A DNA stretch of 64,000 nt from Candidatus Dadabacteria bacterium (GCA_951812945.1 CATOTB010000006.1:1-64000); one strand, 5' to 3'. Numbered from the stretch's first letter, positions 1 to 9,404 are shown. The notes: generated by a model not told the origin, from the sequence alone. Program-made: numbers and translations.

Positions 1-432
1 TCCTTGTAAAAACGTCCATTGTTGCGATTAAGCGTCAGCCTGCTGCTCACTCGCAATGAGACGATGTCTTTGAGCCGATATAGCGTCCGGTGATTTCTTT
101 CAGACGCTCCTTGTTTTTCTCGGCATCCTTGCCTTCCTCGGCCAGTTGCTGAATGTGTCGCATTGCAGCTAGAACCAGCAAGAAAGCGTGACCAGGCGTT
201 GCTGGCCATCTATCACTTCGAAATCATTTGGGCCCTTGCGTCGCAATACGATATAACCCATGTAGTGAAAGCCTTCCTGTTCCAGGCTTTCAATATCCGT
301 CCACAGGTCTTCCCACTGTTCCTGCTCCCAGGAATAATCCCGCTGAAAGTGTGGTACGGTATATTTGGCTGCGTTGCCCAGCAGTTCGGACAAGCTTTGA
401 TTGGCAGGTTCCATAAGCATGAAGTCGCTCAT
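1..432 (-). pseudogene. DUF262 (GmrSD N-terminal type) protein, frameshifted, cut by window edge
   Basis: The N-terminal part of a DUF262 protein, the ParB-like nuclease fold found in GmrSD-type restriction systems and related defence genes. The reading from 432 shows the typical RDYSWEQ segment and the IDGQQRL motif that marks the family. Directly after TLS near position 170 the frame runs into a stop. One base of shift restores LLVLAAMRHIQQL, and a second shift near position 70 restores KDIVSLRVSSRLTL, which continues to the window edge. So at least two indels interrupt about 140 codons. A good Shine-Dalgarno (aggagg, 440-445) precedes the ATG at 432. Family assignment is firm; whether the shifts are true decay or sequence error cannot be decided here. 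Confidence 0.75.
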
Positions 433-815
433 GCGGATACCTCCTTGTCATATAATTCCAGTATTTTAATCTTGCCCGCTACCACTTTGGAGGTCATATA
501 GTGCGATACGCATCGAACGCCATTTCTTCGGTAACTCCTCATGGCGCAGACAATGCGCGCCAAGGGGTGCCTGAGTTCCGAGGGGATGCTGCACATGATA
601 TTCAAGCCGGGGATGTGTGCTGAGAAAAACTGGAGAAGATCAAATGGGTTTGACTTCCCGGGAAGGTAATAACCGGTGTGAAATTCAGAAATGGAATTGA
701 GCAGACAATGGGCAAAACAACAGAGGTAAAATCAGGTAGCCGCTTGATCATGGTCTCATACACCAGTTCTGACTATATCTCACTCTGTAATCCAGAGTGC
801 CTTTGACCGGGCGCG
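429..815. other. region without an intact gene; possible decayed coding remnant
   Basis: Nearly 390 bases lie between the DUF262 start and the end of the vWA gene with no open frame of convincing length. On the minus strand one frame stays open for about 100 codons and ends in ELYDKEVSA with a stop (429-431) that overlaps the DUF262 ATG as ATGA. Peptide-like stretches also occur in the other minus frames. This fits the remains of an upstream operon partner broken by indels like its neighbours. I do not recognise the family. Confidence 0.35.
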
Positions 816-1968
816 CTAGAATTCTCCTCTGAACGCTTTTGCGAAGCCGTCAAGCTGCGATCTGGCGATTTTTTCCTGTTCCGCCTGCTCGTAGGCCCGG
901 TCCTTTCTCTCTATACGTATTATGTCGTCCCGGCCCTTGGATGCCATAAACTGCGTTCCCACTGTTTCCTTGAAATTATTTCAAGTATTGCCGGGTAGTT
1001 CTTCGATCCGATGAATATGGAGTGTATGCAGACGCCTATGCTCTTCGCGCGCACTCTCTGGGCTTCAACATTGGGATCGCCGGAAGTCGGAATCCCGTCG
1101 GTTATAAAGAGTATGTGCTTGTTTCTAAGCCCCCCTGCCTCGGAACTCCTTGAGCGCCTCTTCCAGTGCTTTTTCGTAGTTTGTATTGCCGGAGCAGCTC
1201 CGTACTCTCCGCCAGCCTTTCCATCCACATGTAGTTCCTGGTGAAAAACCGGGAGTTTTTCGTGTGTTTTCTGAGTTGTGGTTAAATTCCAGATAGCCGA
1301 TCCTCATTCTCTTTTTTCTCGCAAGCTCTATTACTCCCTTGACGACGGATGAAGACCACTCGCTGTACATTCCCATCATTGAAGTGCTTATGTCCCTGAG
1401 AATTGCTATTTCCCCTCCGAGCGTTTCTTTCCTCGCGAAGGTGAACTCTGGGCAGCCTGGGTGAAGTGTGCTCGGACCATATGAACGCCTCAACGGGATC
1501 TATGTCCTCGATCTCGTCAAAAGAGGACATGCGCTTCCATTTCCTGGGGGATCCTCCCGGGTGGGAGGTTTTTTTGGCCATGCTTTTCTGGAAATTGCCC
1601 TCAAGCACTCTCATGATGCGTTTTATGTTCTCGGCGGTTTCCGTATTTCCCCTTCCGGGGATTACCGTTCGTCATCTTCTCCCGCCTTGGAGGACTTGCT
1701 GCTCATGTATGCGCGCGCGATTTGTCTTCTCTCTCCGTATTTCCGCTGTCCTGTGGATTACCCGTGGGGTCGCTCGGCACATCCTGGCCTTCGGAGGAGC
1801 CATTTCGCTCTGGTTGTTGTCGAGGTTCTGCTTAAGGTCCTTGAGCGCGTCAAAGAAGGTTTTCTGGGCCTCGGCGAACGGATTCTCGGTTTCCTTGTCC
1901 GCTTCCTCGTCGGGAATTTCCCCCTTGGGTTCCTGAGAGAAATCCTGGTCGAATTCCGAATCAGGCAT
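816..1968 (-). pseudogene. von Willebrand factor A domain protein, broken by many frameshifts
   Basis: A vWA-domain protein of the type that sits beside MoxR ATPases (about 380 residues if repaired). The acidic N-terminus (MPDSEFDQDFSQEPKGE) starts at 1968. The vWA fold is visible with its MIDAS residues in DISTSM (about 1390), followed by TNYEKALEEAL and FITDGIPTSGDPNV (about 1090). The C-terminus ends DGFAKAFRGEF at 816. To read this through, the frame must change about six or seven times (around 1785, 1670, 1465, 1260, 1200, 1140 and 960). It lies 24 bases after the MoxR gene and would be its operon partner; MoxR-vWA pairs act in chaperone-like remodelling or metal insertion. As sequenced it cannot make a full protein. 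Confidence 0.75.
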
Positions 1969-1992
1969 CTGATCGGATCCGGGGTCAGCTTG

Positions 1993-2937
1993 TCATCTGG
2001 CTTTTTTTTTATCCTGAATGATATTCCGAAGAATATTGTCCATCTGTTCGTAGACCTCGGGAGGGACCCGGAAGGCAGTCATGTATCTTAGGACGTCAAG
2101 GTCTTCCCTCGAGCATACATCTCTTTCGTTAAGAAGCGCGTGGGAGCGGATAAGCTTGAGCGCCTTTACGAAAAACGTCCTGTCGGTAATAAGGGAGTTG
2201 GTTTCGTTAAGCCCGAAGTCCTCGATCATTATGGTCGCGAAATTCGCAAGACCTTCCTGCACCTCGGGCGGAATCGGAATTCTTTCAAGTGTTTTGTAGC
2301 TTTTGTCGAAAAGTTTTTTGCTTACCCGTTTCGGTATCTTTTCTTCAAACGGCTTTTCGGCGTAAAGCTCGATAACCTTTTTGGCCTCGTCCCATTTTCT
2401 TCGTAGGAAATTCCAAGGGCCTTTACCTGTAGAATGAACCGGTCAAGGTTGGCCGGATCAAGGGGCTCGTTGTAGTACTCATCCGCGGTGGGGTTGCTTG
2501 TAGCTATGGCGGTCAGAAGGGGAATGGACTCGCTGAAGAATTTCCTCTCCGTTGAGTATTCGAAGAAGTATGTTGAGCGATTCACCGGGCGCGCGGGATA
2601 TGTCGTCCAGAAGACATATCTCGGATGTCAGTATGCCACTTTTACTATATCCTGTTTTATCCTCTCTCCGAGTTCGGTTTCCTCCTTCACTAGTCAGGTC
2701 TCCGACAAGTTCTGAGAGCCTGGTGTCTCTGTGAAGCTGGTAGAAAAAGAAATTGAGCTGGGCTGCCTTGGAAACGATCTCCGAAAGCATGGTCTTCGCC
2801 GTACCCGGAGGGCCTTCGATGTAAATGTGCTCTCTTGAGATTATCCCGAGAAGAAGGGCGGTTTTTACTTCGTCGTGTCCGACGACATGCTTATCCATTT
2901 CTTCCCGAAGGGACGCAAAAGGGTTAGCAGGGTTCAT
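1993..2937 (-). pseudogene. MoxR-family AAA+ ATPase, frameshifted
   Basis: An AAA+ ATPase of the MoxR/RavA group. From the ATG at 2937 the frame shows Walker A GPPGTAKT, then after a short out-of-frame stretch Walker B and the following helix (ICLLDDISRAPGESLN). A shift near 2553 moves to ERKFFSESIPLLTAIATSNP with the sensor-1 Asn, and another near 2400 restores WDEAKKVIELYAEKPFEEK and continues to the stop at 1993. A further compensated pair of shifts is likely around 2650-2700, where VKEETELGERIKQDI is readable in the next frame. Total length, about 315 residues, is normal for MoxR. The downstream vWA gene is its expected partner and is damaged in the same way. Confidence 0.8.
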
Positions 2938-3176
2938 TCATCCACTCCTGAAAAAGGCAATGAGCGTTATTATTACATAAAGGGATATTTTTTTCAATCT
3001 GTTTCGGCGTGCGGGGATACCGAGGGTTTTCAACATAGTTTTCGTAAGAAAAACTATAGGAGAACTTTTTCCTGGAGCCTCAAGTTAAATTTCCGCGGCT
3101 CCAAAAGTCGTTAAAGAAGAAAGTATCCTCCGGAATCAACCCGATAAAGTCTGCAAAGCAAATGACCGAAAACAGC

Positions 3177-4004
3177 TCAAAAGTACACGGCCGCTTTTAC
3201 TGAAAAACCGGTTTCGCTTCCGTCAAGAGATATGGGAACCTTGACATCCTCCTCCGAAAAAGTTCCCCGGTTTTCTTCTCCGTACTGGGTGTAGCGTATC
3301 TCGCCCCGGATTCCTATCTTGTCTCCGATCATTTTCTCAAGGCCTCCTCCTACTGTCCATCCGTAGAAAGTCTCGTCGTGGGAATCCGTGCCTGGAGCGA
3401 ACTCGCCTGGCCCGCAAAGCTCGCGGGGATTCAAGCAGCCGTTGTAATCAACCTTTAATTCCGCATCCATGCGGCGCACGCCGCCAAGAGCGTAAATACC
3501 GGCGCCCGGGCCCACAAGCGAAACAAGAAACGGGGGGCTGACTCCTACCATCAACGTCACGCCGTAGCTGTTTTTTCTCTCGACGCTCCACTCATCTGGC
3601 CAGGCCTCTCCATACTGGTTTCGGCCCTCGGATTCTCCGTCTCCCGGAAGTGTTCCGCTTGTGGTGCCGCCGTGGAACTGACCGTCGATCTCGACGCCTA
3701 AGTAGAATGTGCCGCCTGGGTCGAGACTAAGTCTGTAGCCGGCGAAAAGCCCGCCTCCAAAACCCGTTTCGCTTGCCGAGTCGCTGGTGTTGTAAACGTT
3801 TCCGCTCTGCAGATAATCGTTTGGCACGTTTCTGCTGTCAACGGTTTTCGCGTGTTCCATGCTCGTGCGTTCGACCCCGGCCGAGGCACCGATGTAAAAA
3901 CTGCCGCTCTGGGCGACCGCATTGCCGGAAACACCGAAAATCATTCCTAAGGCAACCACAAAGACCCAAAAACTCGTCTTCTGATTTTTAAGCATTCTGA
4001 TCAT
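3177..4004 (-). CDS. outer-membrane beta-barrel protein
   Basis: A secreted protein of 275 residues that most likely forms a small outer-membrane barrel of the OmpA-like/porin-like fold. It has a typical signal peptide (positive start, hydrophobic core, cleavage near AVAQSG), alternating hydrophobic and polar strands rich in Gly and Tyr, and ends in Phe (AAVYF), the usual barrel-assembly signature. The ATG at 4004 has GGGAG eight bases upstream; a second ATG at 3995 is less well placed. Two other barrel genes of this general kind lie at the far end of the window. The substrate or role is not apparent. It is divergent from the DUF3426-like gene at 4228, and a perfect inverted repeat lies between them. 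Confidence 0.8.
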   Translation of the reverse strand: MIRMLKNQKTSFWVFVVALGMIFGVSGNAVAQSGSFYIGASAGVERTSMEHAKTVDSRNVPNDYLQSGNVYNTSDSASETGFGGGLFAGYRLSLDPGGTFYLGVEIDGQFHGGTTSGTLPGDGESEGRNQYGEAWPDEWSVERKNSYGVTLMVGVSPPFLVSLVGPGAGIYALGGVRRMDAELKVDYNGCLNPRELCGPGEFAPGTDSHDETFYGWTVGGGLEKMIGDKIGIRGEIRYTQYGEENRGTFSEEDVKVPISLDGSETGFSVKAAVYF

Positions 4005-4075
4005 GATTTTTTCTCCCGATAAATTCTTGATTATGAGGTTAAATCCGTACGCAGGTCAGAACCTGAAGCTCTTTG

Positions 4076-4099
4076 CCTTCAATATTTATAGCTTGAAGG
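4076..4099. promoter_or_regulatory. 7-bp inverted repeat upstream of the barrel gene, possible operator
   Basis: CCTTCAA and TTGAAGG form perfect 7-base arms around a 10-base AT-rich spacer (TATTTATAGC). It sits about 75 bases upstream of the barrel ATG (minus strand) and 130-160 bases upstream of the divergent gene, where a regulator could act. No bound factor is known; this is inference from symmetry and position. Confidence 0.35.
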
Positions 4100-4227
4100 A
4101 CGTGCGTTGTAAAATGAAGCGGTTGATGGTTCCAGATGCTTTTCCGGACAGTGGTCCGCGAGAAAGATTCGTTTATGGGGAAAAGCATGTATTACGGTTA
4201 TAATCTGCCTGCGAAGGCAGTTTTTCA

Positions 4228-4836
4228 GTGTCTAGCAGACTTTTTATTTCCGGGATCAGGCCTATGGACGCGGAGAGGATATTTTACGGAATAGACGAAG
4301 TAAAGAAGAGAAAACACCCGCGCAGGTTGATCCTGATAGCAGCTGTTCTCGCACTTGGTCTTGGGGCTTTTAAGTTCGGGCTCTATCCCGAGCGGTGGTT
4401 CTGGGAGAGCGACGATATTTCCCGGAAACTGATCGTCAGAAACACCGAATCCCAATGGATAACAACCAAGAAAGGCTATCTTTTCTTTGTCCGCGGGGAG
4501 ATCATGAACGAAAGCGATGTGCCCGTTAGCTACATAAAGCTCAGAAGCAGTTTTCAGGTGTCGGGGCGGACAGTCTACGTTCAGGACTTTTATTCCGGCA
4601 ACACTCTTTCGATGCGGGACCTCAGAAATGCCGATACGGATCATCCTCTTCAGAAACTGAGCAGAAAAAGCGGGGACGACCTCTCGGTGTTTACCGAAAC
4701 AGAGGCCTCGGCCAATTTCAACATAAAGCCCGGCAACACTGTTTTTTTCAACACTTTCTACCTTTCCGTGAACAAAATACTTGGTCTTAAGTATCAGATC
4801 GAGATTACGGATTTCGAAGTGATGTCCGAGGGCTAG
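4228..4836 (+). CDS. single-pass membrane protein with DUF3426-like domain
   Basis: A protein of about 200 residues with a basic segment (KKRKHPRR), one membrane helix (about residues 33-52), and a C-terminal extracytoplasmic domain like DUF3426: a beta-sandwich pattern with GEIMNESDVPVSYIKLRSSF, then NTVFFNTFYL. In many bacteria this domain sits behind an N-terminal zinc-ribbon (MJ0042 type); that ribbon is absent here. The longest frame begins with GTG at 4228, but the ATG at 4264 (MDAERIFYGID) is an equally good start. Function is unknown. It converges on the SulP gene, with a 4-base overlap of the two 3' ends. Confidence 0.65.
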   Translation: MSSRLFISGIRPMDAERIFYGIDEVKKRKHPRRLILIAAVLALGLGAFKFGLYPERWFWESDDISRKLIVRNTESQWITTKKGYLFFVRGEIMNESDVPVSYIKLRSSFQVSGRTVYVQDFYSGNTLSMRDLRNADTDHPLQKLSRKSGDDLSVFTETEASANFNIKPGNTVFFNTFYLSVNKILGLKYQIEITDFEVMSEG

Positions 4837-7034
4837 GAGGGGAGCAGATCCTCGTCCGGCTCAGTTCTTAAGTGCTCGGCAAGCATGTATCGATACAGCT
4901 TGATTGCCAACCCCTGTTCGTGCTCCTCCAGCCACCTCCGGGCGTCCGGGGTGAGCAGCATAGTGCGGCATGCTTCGTCCGCAACTACCGTCGTCTTTGT
5001 GTCAGACGCCGGATCGACCGGCCAGATCGCGTCACCGGGGCTGCATTGGCGGAGTCGCAGACCCTCGGAATCGTGGACTGAGGCACGGCCCGATAACAAT
5101 AGCTGCAGGCCTTCGCGTGGGCCGTCCGGTCCTGCGAGGATTTCTTCGGCGGCATAGTCCCGGGGGATCAGCCATGGCCGAAGAGCTTCGATGAGGTCCT
5201 CGAAGTGAACCTGCTGCTCCAGATAGTGCTCAAGGTCATCGACGGCGTGTTCCAGCAACGAGGTGCGCCGCTGCTCCATCGTGGCCGCATCCGCCTTCCA
5301 CGCCGCGATGAGGAGATCCTCGCAGCGCTCCAGGCCGAGATCGACGTTCGGCTCCAGCCATAACTCCGCAAACACGGAGGGAGCGACGTTCCGCTCCAGA
5401 CTGAACTCCAGTTTTTCTGACAGACCGCTCAAGACCATGTGCACCCCCGCCGCGTTCGCTCTCTGCACGAATCGGGCCACCACGCTCACCGCTGAAAAGT
5501 CGAACCCGGAGACGTCGGTGAAGTCGATCATAAGACAGGAAGGCCGCGATGGGCCGTCTAGGGACTTCTTGAGACGGTCGGCCAGGACACTGACGCTGCC
5601 GAAGAAGACGTATCCCTGAAGCCGGTACGTCTGCACCCGGTCGCCCTCTGCCAGGAGGATGGCGCGATCGGGGACCGAGCGGGCCTTATTGCTCCGACGC
5701 TCGCGCGTGGTGAAGTGCGATGCAATCGTATTCACCCGGCTAAGACGCACGGCGAAGAACACGAGGGCAGCCACCACGCCGGTGCCCACACCCTCGATCA
5801 GGCCGAAGAAGATGATTACGACGAAGATCAGGAGGATGATTGCGTATTCCGACCCGGGCAGGCGTTTCCGGCTTCTCATCAGCCCTTGGTCCAGCATCCC
5901 GAGACCGGCAAAGATCAACATGCCACCGACAAACGCGGTCGGCACCAGTTCCAGCATCCCGTCGCCAAACAACAGCGCAGCCCCGATGACGCAGGCTGCA
6001 ATCACCCCGGTTAGCCGGGTGGTAGCGCGGAAGAGCTTGCTGCGGAGCGATGCGGGAACGACGACGGTCGCCACCGTTCCCCCGCCGAGTCCGGCAACGA
6101 TACTGGCAACACCTGTCGCCCGGAACTCGCGGCTCCAGTCTAGGTCCTCGTCCACGGCAACCTCGAGCCCTGCGACACTCATGATGACGCAGATCAGGGC
6201 GATCAAGATCAGCGTCAGCATGTTCGGTATCTGTCCGACGATCGCGGGCCAATCCACATGTGCGAGGTCGGCCGGCCACAATGCTGGCCACAGGCTTCCC
6301 TGTGCTGTGCTGATAAGCAGCAGTCCCGCCCCCCTGGCTTCGCCGTCGGAAATGCCAAGGGTGGAAAGAGCAAGATGGTACCCACCGATCGCGAGCAAAA
6401 CGCTCACCGGTAGGATCACGGGATTTCTCCAACGCTTCATGGCGCCGTACAAGGCCACCCCATAGACGAGGCCTGGAAACCACGTCCACAGCACGGCTGG
6501 CTCCAGCAGCGTCGCCCGCCAATCCGGATTCGCCCCCATCAGGGACATGGCCGCTAAGCAGACGACCCCTCCGATCCCGGCTACGAATCCTCCTGCTACA
6601 GGATAGGGGATGAAACGCAGCAGGTTGGCGAGCCGGAAACGTCCGACCAGGAGACAGCACATCCCCGTTGCCACGGCGCTGATGATCAGCGCACACGCCG
6701 TGGTCGCGAAGAGTGCCTCGCTATCCGTCTTCATCGTGGCCGCAATGGTTGCCATCACGAGCACAAGCACGGGAGACAGCCCTGCGATGGCGCCGCGGTA
6801 CCCGCCGGCAAGAGCGATGAGCAAGCACGCGGCGAAGTTTCCGAACAGCACCAGGCCCACGCCTTGGGAAGAATACGGGGCCAGCGCTCCGGAGAATATG
6901 AAGGTTCCGAAGGCCACCTGAGCGACCAGCAAACCGAGACCCGAGGTGATCCCGGCCGACAGTGCCGGAAGCGGAAGCGAAAACGGGATCTTGGTACGAA
7001 GCCCCCCGGCAGGATGTTTGGGAGACGATTTCAC
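4833..7034 (-). CDS. SulP-family anion permease fused to STAS and cyclic-nucleotide-binding domains
   Basis: About 733 residues. The first 430 form a SulP/SLC26-type multi-helix permease, likely moving sulfate, bicarbonate or another anion across the inner membrane. A STAS domain follows (around residues 470-570, with MIDFTDVSGFDFS), and the last 100 residues resemble a cyclic-nucleotide-binding fold (strands around LQLLLSGRASV and CSPGDAIWP). STAS tails are standard in SulP proteins; the added CNB-like tail is less common and suggests control by a ligand or signal. The frame opens with TTG at 7064, but GTG at 7034 is preferred: it has AGAGG upstream and overlaps the preceding ORF stop as GTGA. 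The gene is much more GC-rich than its neighbours, a sign of transfer. Confidence 0.85.
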   Translation of the reverse strand: MKSSPKHPAGGLRTKIPFSLPLPALSAGITSGLGLLVAQVAFGTFIFSGALAPYSSQGVGLVLFGNFAACLLIALAGGYRGAIAGLSPVLVLVMATIAATMKTDSEALFATTACALIISAVATGMCCLLVGRFRLANLLRFIPYPVAGGFVAGIGGVVCLAAMSLMGANPDWRATLLEPAVLWTWFPGLVYGVALYGAMKRWRNPVILPVSVLLAIGGYHLALSTLGISDGEARGAGLLLISTAQGSLWPALWPADLAHVDWPAIVGQIPNMLTLILIALICVIMSVAGLEVAVDEDLDWSREFRATGVASIVAGLGGGTVATVVVPASLRSKLFRATTRLTGVIAACVIGAALLFGDGMLELVPTAFVGGMLIFAGLGMLDQGLMRSRKRLPGSEYAIILLIFVVIIFFGLIEGVGTGVVAALVFFAVRLSRVNTIASHFTTRERRSNKARSVPDRAILLAEGDRVQTYRLQGYVFFGSVSVLADRLKKSLDGPSRPSCLMIDFTDVSGFDFSAVSVVARFVQRANAAGVHMVLSGLSEKLEFSLERNVAPSVFAELWLEPNVDLGLERCEDLLIAAWKADAATMEQRRTSLLEHAVDDLEHYLEQQVHFEDLIEALRPWLIPRDYAAEEILAGPDGPREGLQLLLSGRASVHDSEGLRLRQCSPGDAIWPVDPASDTKTTVVADEACRTMLLTPDARRWLEEHEQGLAIKLYRYMLAEHLRTEPDEDLLPS

Positions 7035-7258
7035 TTTGTGAGCCTCTCGCCCTGATAGTGCCAAGGGCTGTCGTTGCGGTCCTGCGGTTTGTCCCGGTTC
7101 GCCGCCGGCACCGAGACGTAGCGGTACTCGGCGTCATCGAGCTGCACGGCAGACCAGTCGGCATCGCCCGCGTGGCGAAAGGCGCTTTTGCGTGTGCCTC
7201 CGTATCCCAGGCCCGTATTGTCAAAACATTTTTCTTTGCCTGAAATTGTTTTCTCCAT
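7031..7258 (-). CDS. small hypothetical protein coupled to the SulP gene
   Basis: A 75-residue ORF whose stop overlaps the GTG start of the SulP gene by four bases, the typical arrangement of translationally coupled genes. The last 60 residues share the high GC content of the SulP gene, while the first few codons lie in AT-rich sequence. It is hydrophilic, with no membrane segment and no family I recognise. It may be a real small partner or the tail of a gene truncated at the island edge. Confidence 0.4.
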   Translation of the reverse strand: MEKTISGKEKCFDNTGLGYGGTRKSAFRHAGDADWSAVQLDDAEYRYVSVPAANRDKPQDRNDSPWHYQGERLTK

Positions 7259-7392
7259 CTATCATGCCTGCTTTGGCAAAAACTAAGAGTTTTAATTCGA
7301 AACGCGTTGCCCCGCTTTACTGACGGCTTTGCGAGCTGTCCGACAATAATAGTTCACTACTAATATAACATTTAGGATCTGACTTAAATTGC

Positions 7393-7422
7393 TTTACTAA
7401 GCCGTTTTTAGTAAACTATACT
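7393..7422 (+). promoter_or_regulatory. candidate promoter with embedded inverted repeat, upstream of the guaB operon
   Basis: TTTACT (7393-7398) and TATACT (7417-7422) are spaced 18 bases apart, like -35 and -10 boxes. The perfect inverted repeat TTTACTAA (7393-7400) / TTAGTAAA (7408-7415) fills the -35 box and spacer, a classic repressor-site position. The gene start at 7453 follows about 30 bases later. The regulator is unknown. Confidence 0.5.
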
Positions 7423-7452
7423 CCCTTTATAGAATAATCCGGTGGGTGGCTA

Positions 7453-7830
7453 ATGAAATCTACGCGAATAAAAATAAGCATAAGTCAAGACGGATCGCTT
7501 TCCAAAGAATCCGTCGATACTGTTGATTTTCAGTTTCCGGTCATTCCGAGAAAGCTTCTCAAGTCCATGGGGTTTGAAAAAGTAGATGATACGACTTATG
7601 TGGGTATCGTGTCCGTTTTTCTGAATCTTCTGGACAAGGAGCAGGAAATAGAATTTGAACTCGGGGTGGAGGCTTCCGACGCGAGAAAGAAAATCCTGGA
7701 TCTTTTCGCTAAAGGTTTTCGAAGCATGAGCGGAGGCGAGATCCCCAGCGATAAGAAAAAAGCGAAACCCGCCCCGAAAACAAGAAAACCCAGGGCAAGG
7801 AAGGTTGCCGCCACAAAGAAGGCTGGCTAG
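7453..7830 (+). CDS. hypothetical protein with basic Lys/Pro/Ala-rich tail
   Basis: 125 residues, first gene after a clear promoter-like sequence, with a GGTGGGTGG ribosome site before the ATG. The first 95 residues look like a compact globular domain ([18 protein letters not shown]; then [21 protein letters not shown]). The last 30 residues are a histone-H1-like tail rich in Lys, Pro, Ala and Arg, which could bind nucleic acid or membranes. It lies five bases before guaB, so the two are probably co-transcribed. I do not recognise the family. Confidence 0.7.
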   Translation: MKSTRIKISISQDGSLSKESVDTVDFQFPVIPRKLLKSMGFEKVDDTTYVGIVSVFLNLLDKEQEIEFELGVEASDARKKILDLFAKGFRSMSGGEIPSDKKKAKPAPKTRKPRARKVAATKKAG

Positions 7831-7835
7831 CTGCT

Positions 7836-9308
7836 ATGCAGGATTTTGTTTTTGAAGAAGCGCTTACCTTTGATGACGTAATACTCTCTCCCCGCTACTC
7901 CGAAGTTCTTCCGAGTGAAGTTGATGTCTCGGTGCCCCTTACAAAGCATATAACCCTTAATATCCCCATACTGAGTGCGGCCATGGATACCGTAACCGAG
8001 TTTCGGACATCAATTGCCATGGCGCAAGAGGGTGGTATAGGAATAATCCACAGAAATCTCTCTATCCCGGCACAGGCGGGCGAGGTTGAGAGGGTAAAAA
8101 AATACGAAAGCGGGATGATAGTGAATCCCCTGACCGTGCGTCCGGGGACCCGGGTCAGCGAAGCGCTTGAGATAATGGTTGAAAACGACATCTCCGGTCT
8201 TCCCGTTGTAAAGCCCAACAATACCCTTCACGGAATAATCACCAACAGGGACATAAGATTCGAAAAGAACATGGACCTTAAAATCGACAAGGTTATGACT
8301 CCCAGAAAGAATCTTGTCACCGTCAAGGAAGGCACCACTCTTCTTGAAGCCAAGGAGCTTCTTCATAAGTTCAAGATAGAAAAGCTTCCGGTTGTCGATG
8401 ACAGCTTCAAGCTCCGAGGCCTTATAACCATGAAGGACATAGAGAAAATAGAGAAATTCCCCAAGGCGTCTAAAGATGCGATGGGAAGGCTTCTCGTGGG
8501 AGCCGCAGTCGGAGTTGACAAGCACAGCCAGGAGCGGGTGGATGAGCTTGTTGCGGCGGGCTGTGACGTAATAGTGGTGGATACCGCCCACGGACATTCG
8601 AAAAGGGTGCTAGACAGCTTAGCCCGCATAAGAAAGAAATACCCCGATATAGATCTGGTGGCCGGAAACATAGCCACCTCCGAAGCCGCCGAGGATCTTA
8701 TAAAAGCAGGTGCGGATTGTCTTAAGGTCGGCGTCGGTCCCGGATCGATATGCACGACACGCGTGATAGCCGGTATAGGTGTGCCGCAGATAACCGCCAT
8801 AAGAAAGGTCTGTTCCGTAGCGAAACAACATGACATACCCGTAATAGCCGACGGGGGAATAAAGTACTCGGGGGATATAACCAAGGCGCTTGCCGCCGGA
8901 GCGGATTCCGTAATGGTAGGAAATCTGCTCGCCGGGTCGGATGAAGCTCCCGGGGAAGTCGTTCTCTACCAGGGGAGAACTTACAAGGTGTACCGTGGCA
9001 TGGGTTCTATTGAAGCAATGAGGGCTGGGAGCAGGGACCGCTACGCCCAGGACAATGAGATGATGGAGGAGGCTAAGCTTGTTCCCGAAGGGATAGAGGG
9101 CAGGGTTCCTTACAGGGGCAACATAGGGGCCATAATCTACCAATTGGTCGGCGGGCTTCGTGCGGGAATGGGATACACGGGTTCTGCGACGATAAAGGAA
9201 CTTCAGGAAAAGGCGAAGTTCGTAAAGCTTACCAACGCCGGGCTTCAGGAAAGTCACGTTCACGATATCGTAATTACCAAGGAATCTCCCAACTACAGGA
9301 TCGGGTGA
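7836..9308 (+). CDS. guaB: inosine-5'-monophosphate dehydrogenase
   Basis: Oxidises IMP to XMP with NAD+, the committed step of GMP synthesis, in the cytoplasm. At 490 residues it has the normal bacterial length: a TIM barrel split by two CBS domains (about residues 95-215). The active-site loop GPGSICTTR carries the catalytic Cys, the flap region reads GRVPYRGN, and the NAD/IMP-binding segments VVDTAHGHS and [10 protein letters not shown] are intact. The next gene but for a 96-base gap is guaA, so the two steps from IMP to GMP are adjacent. Confidence 0.97.
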   Translation: MQDFVFEEALTFDDVILSPRYSEVLPSEVDVSVPLTKHITLNIPILSAAMDTVTEFRTSIAMAQEGGIGIIHRNLSIPAQAGEVERVKKYESGMIVNPLTVRPGTRVSEALEIMVENDISGLPVVKPNNTLHGIITNRDIRFEKNMDLKIDKVMTPRKNLVTVKEGTTLLEAKELLHKFKIEKLPVVDDSFKLRGLITMKDIEKIEKFPKASKDAMGRLLVGAAVGVDKHSQERVDELVAAGCDVIVVDTAHGHSKRVLDSLARIRKKYPDIDLVAGNIATSEAAEDLIKAGADCLKVGVGPGSICTTRVIAGIGVPQITAIRKVCSVAKQHDIPVIADGGIKYSGDITKALAAGADSVMVGNLLAGSDEAPGEVVLYQGRTYKVYRGMGSIEAMRAGSRDRYAQDNEMMEEAKLVPEGIEGRVPYRGNIGAIIYQLVGGLRAGMGYTGSATIKELQEKAKFVKLTNAGLQESHVHDIVITKESPNYRIG

Positions 9309-9404
9309 TAACGGTTTTCTTGTCTCATAAAGTCAGCCTCAAAAAGATCGGTTTACCCTTCAGGGTTCTTCGAATTTCACCGCAACGGGAGAGACGGCCA
9401 TAAA

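Noticed and set aside
5659-6465. A 268-codon plus-strand ORF opposite the SulP gene
   Set aside because: Antisense shadow of the GC-rich gene, low-complexity and without a recognisable domain.
5740-6696. A 318-codon ORF on the minus strand inside the SulP gene
   Set aside because: High-GC sequence leaves several frames open; it is Arg-rich with no domain, while the overlapping SulP frame has family motifs.
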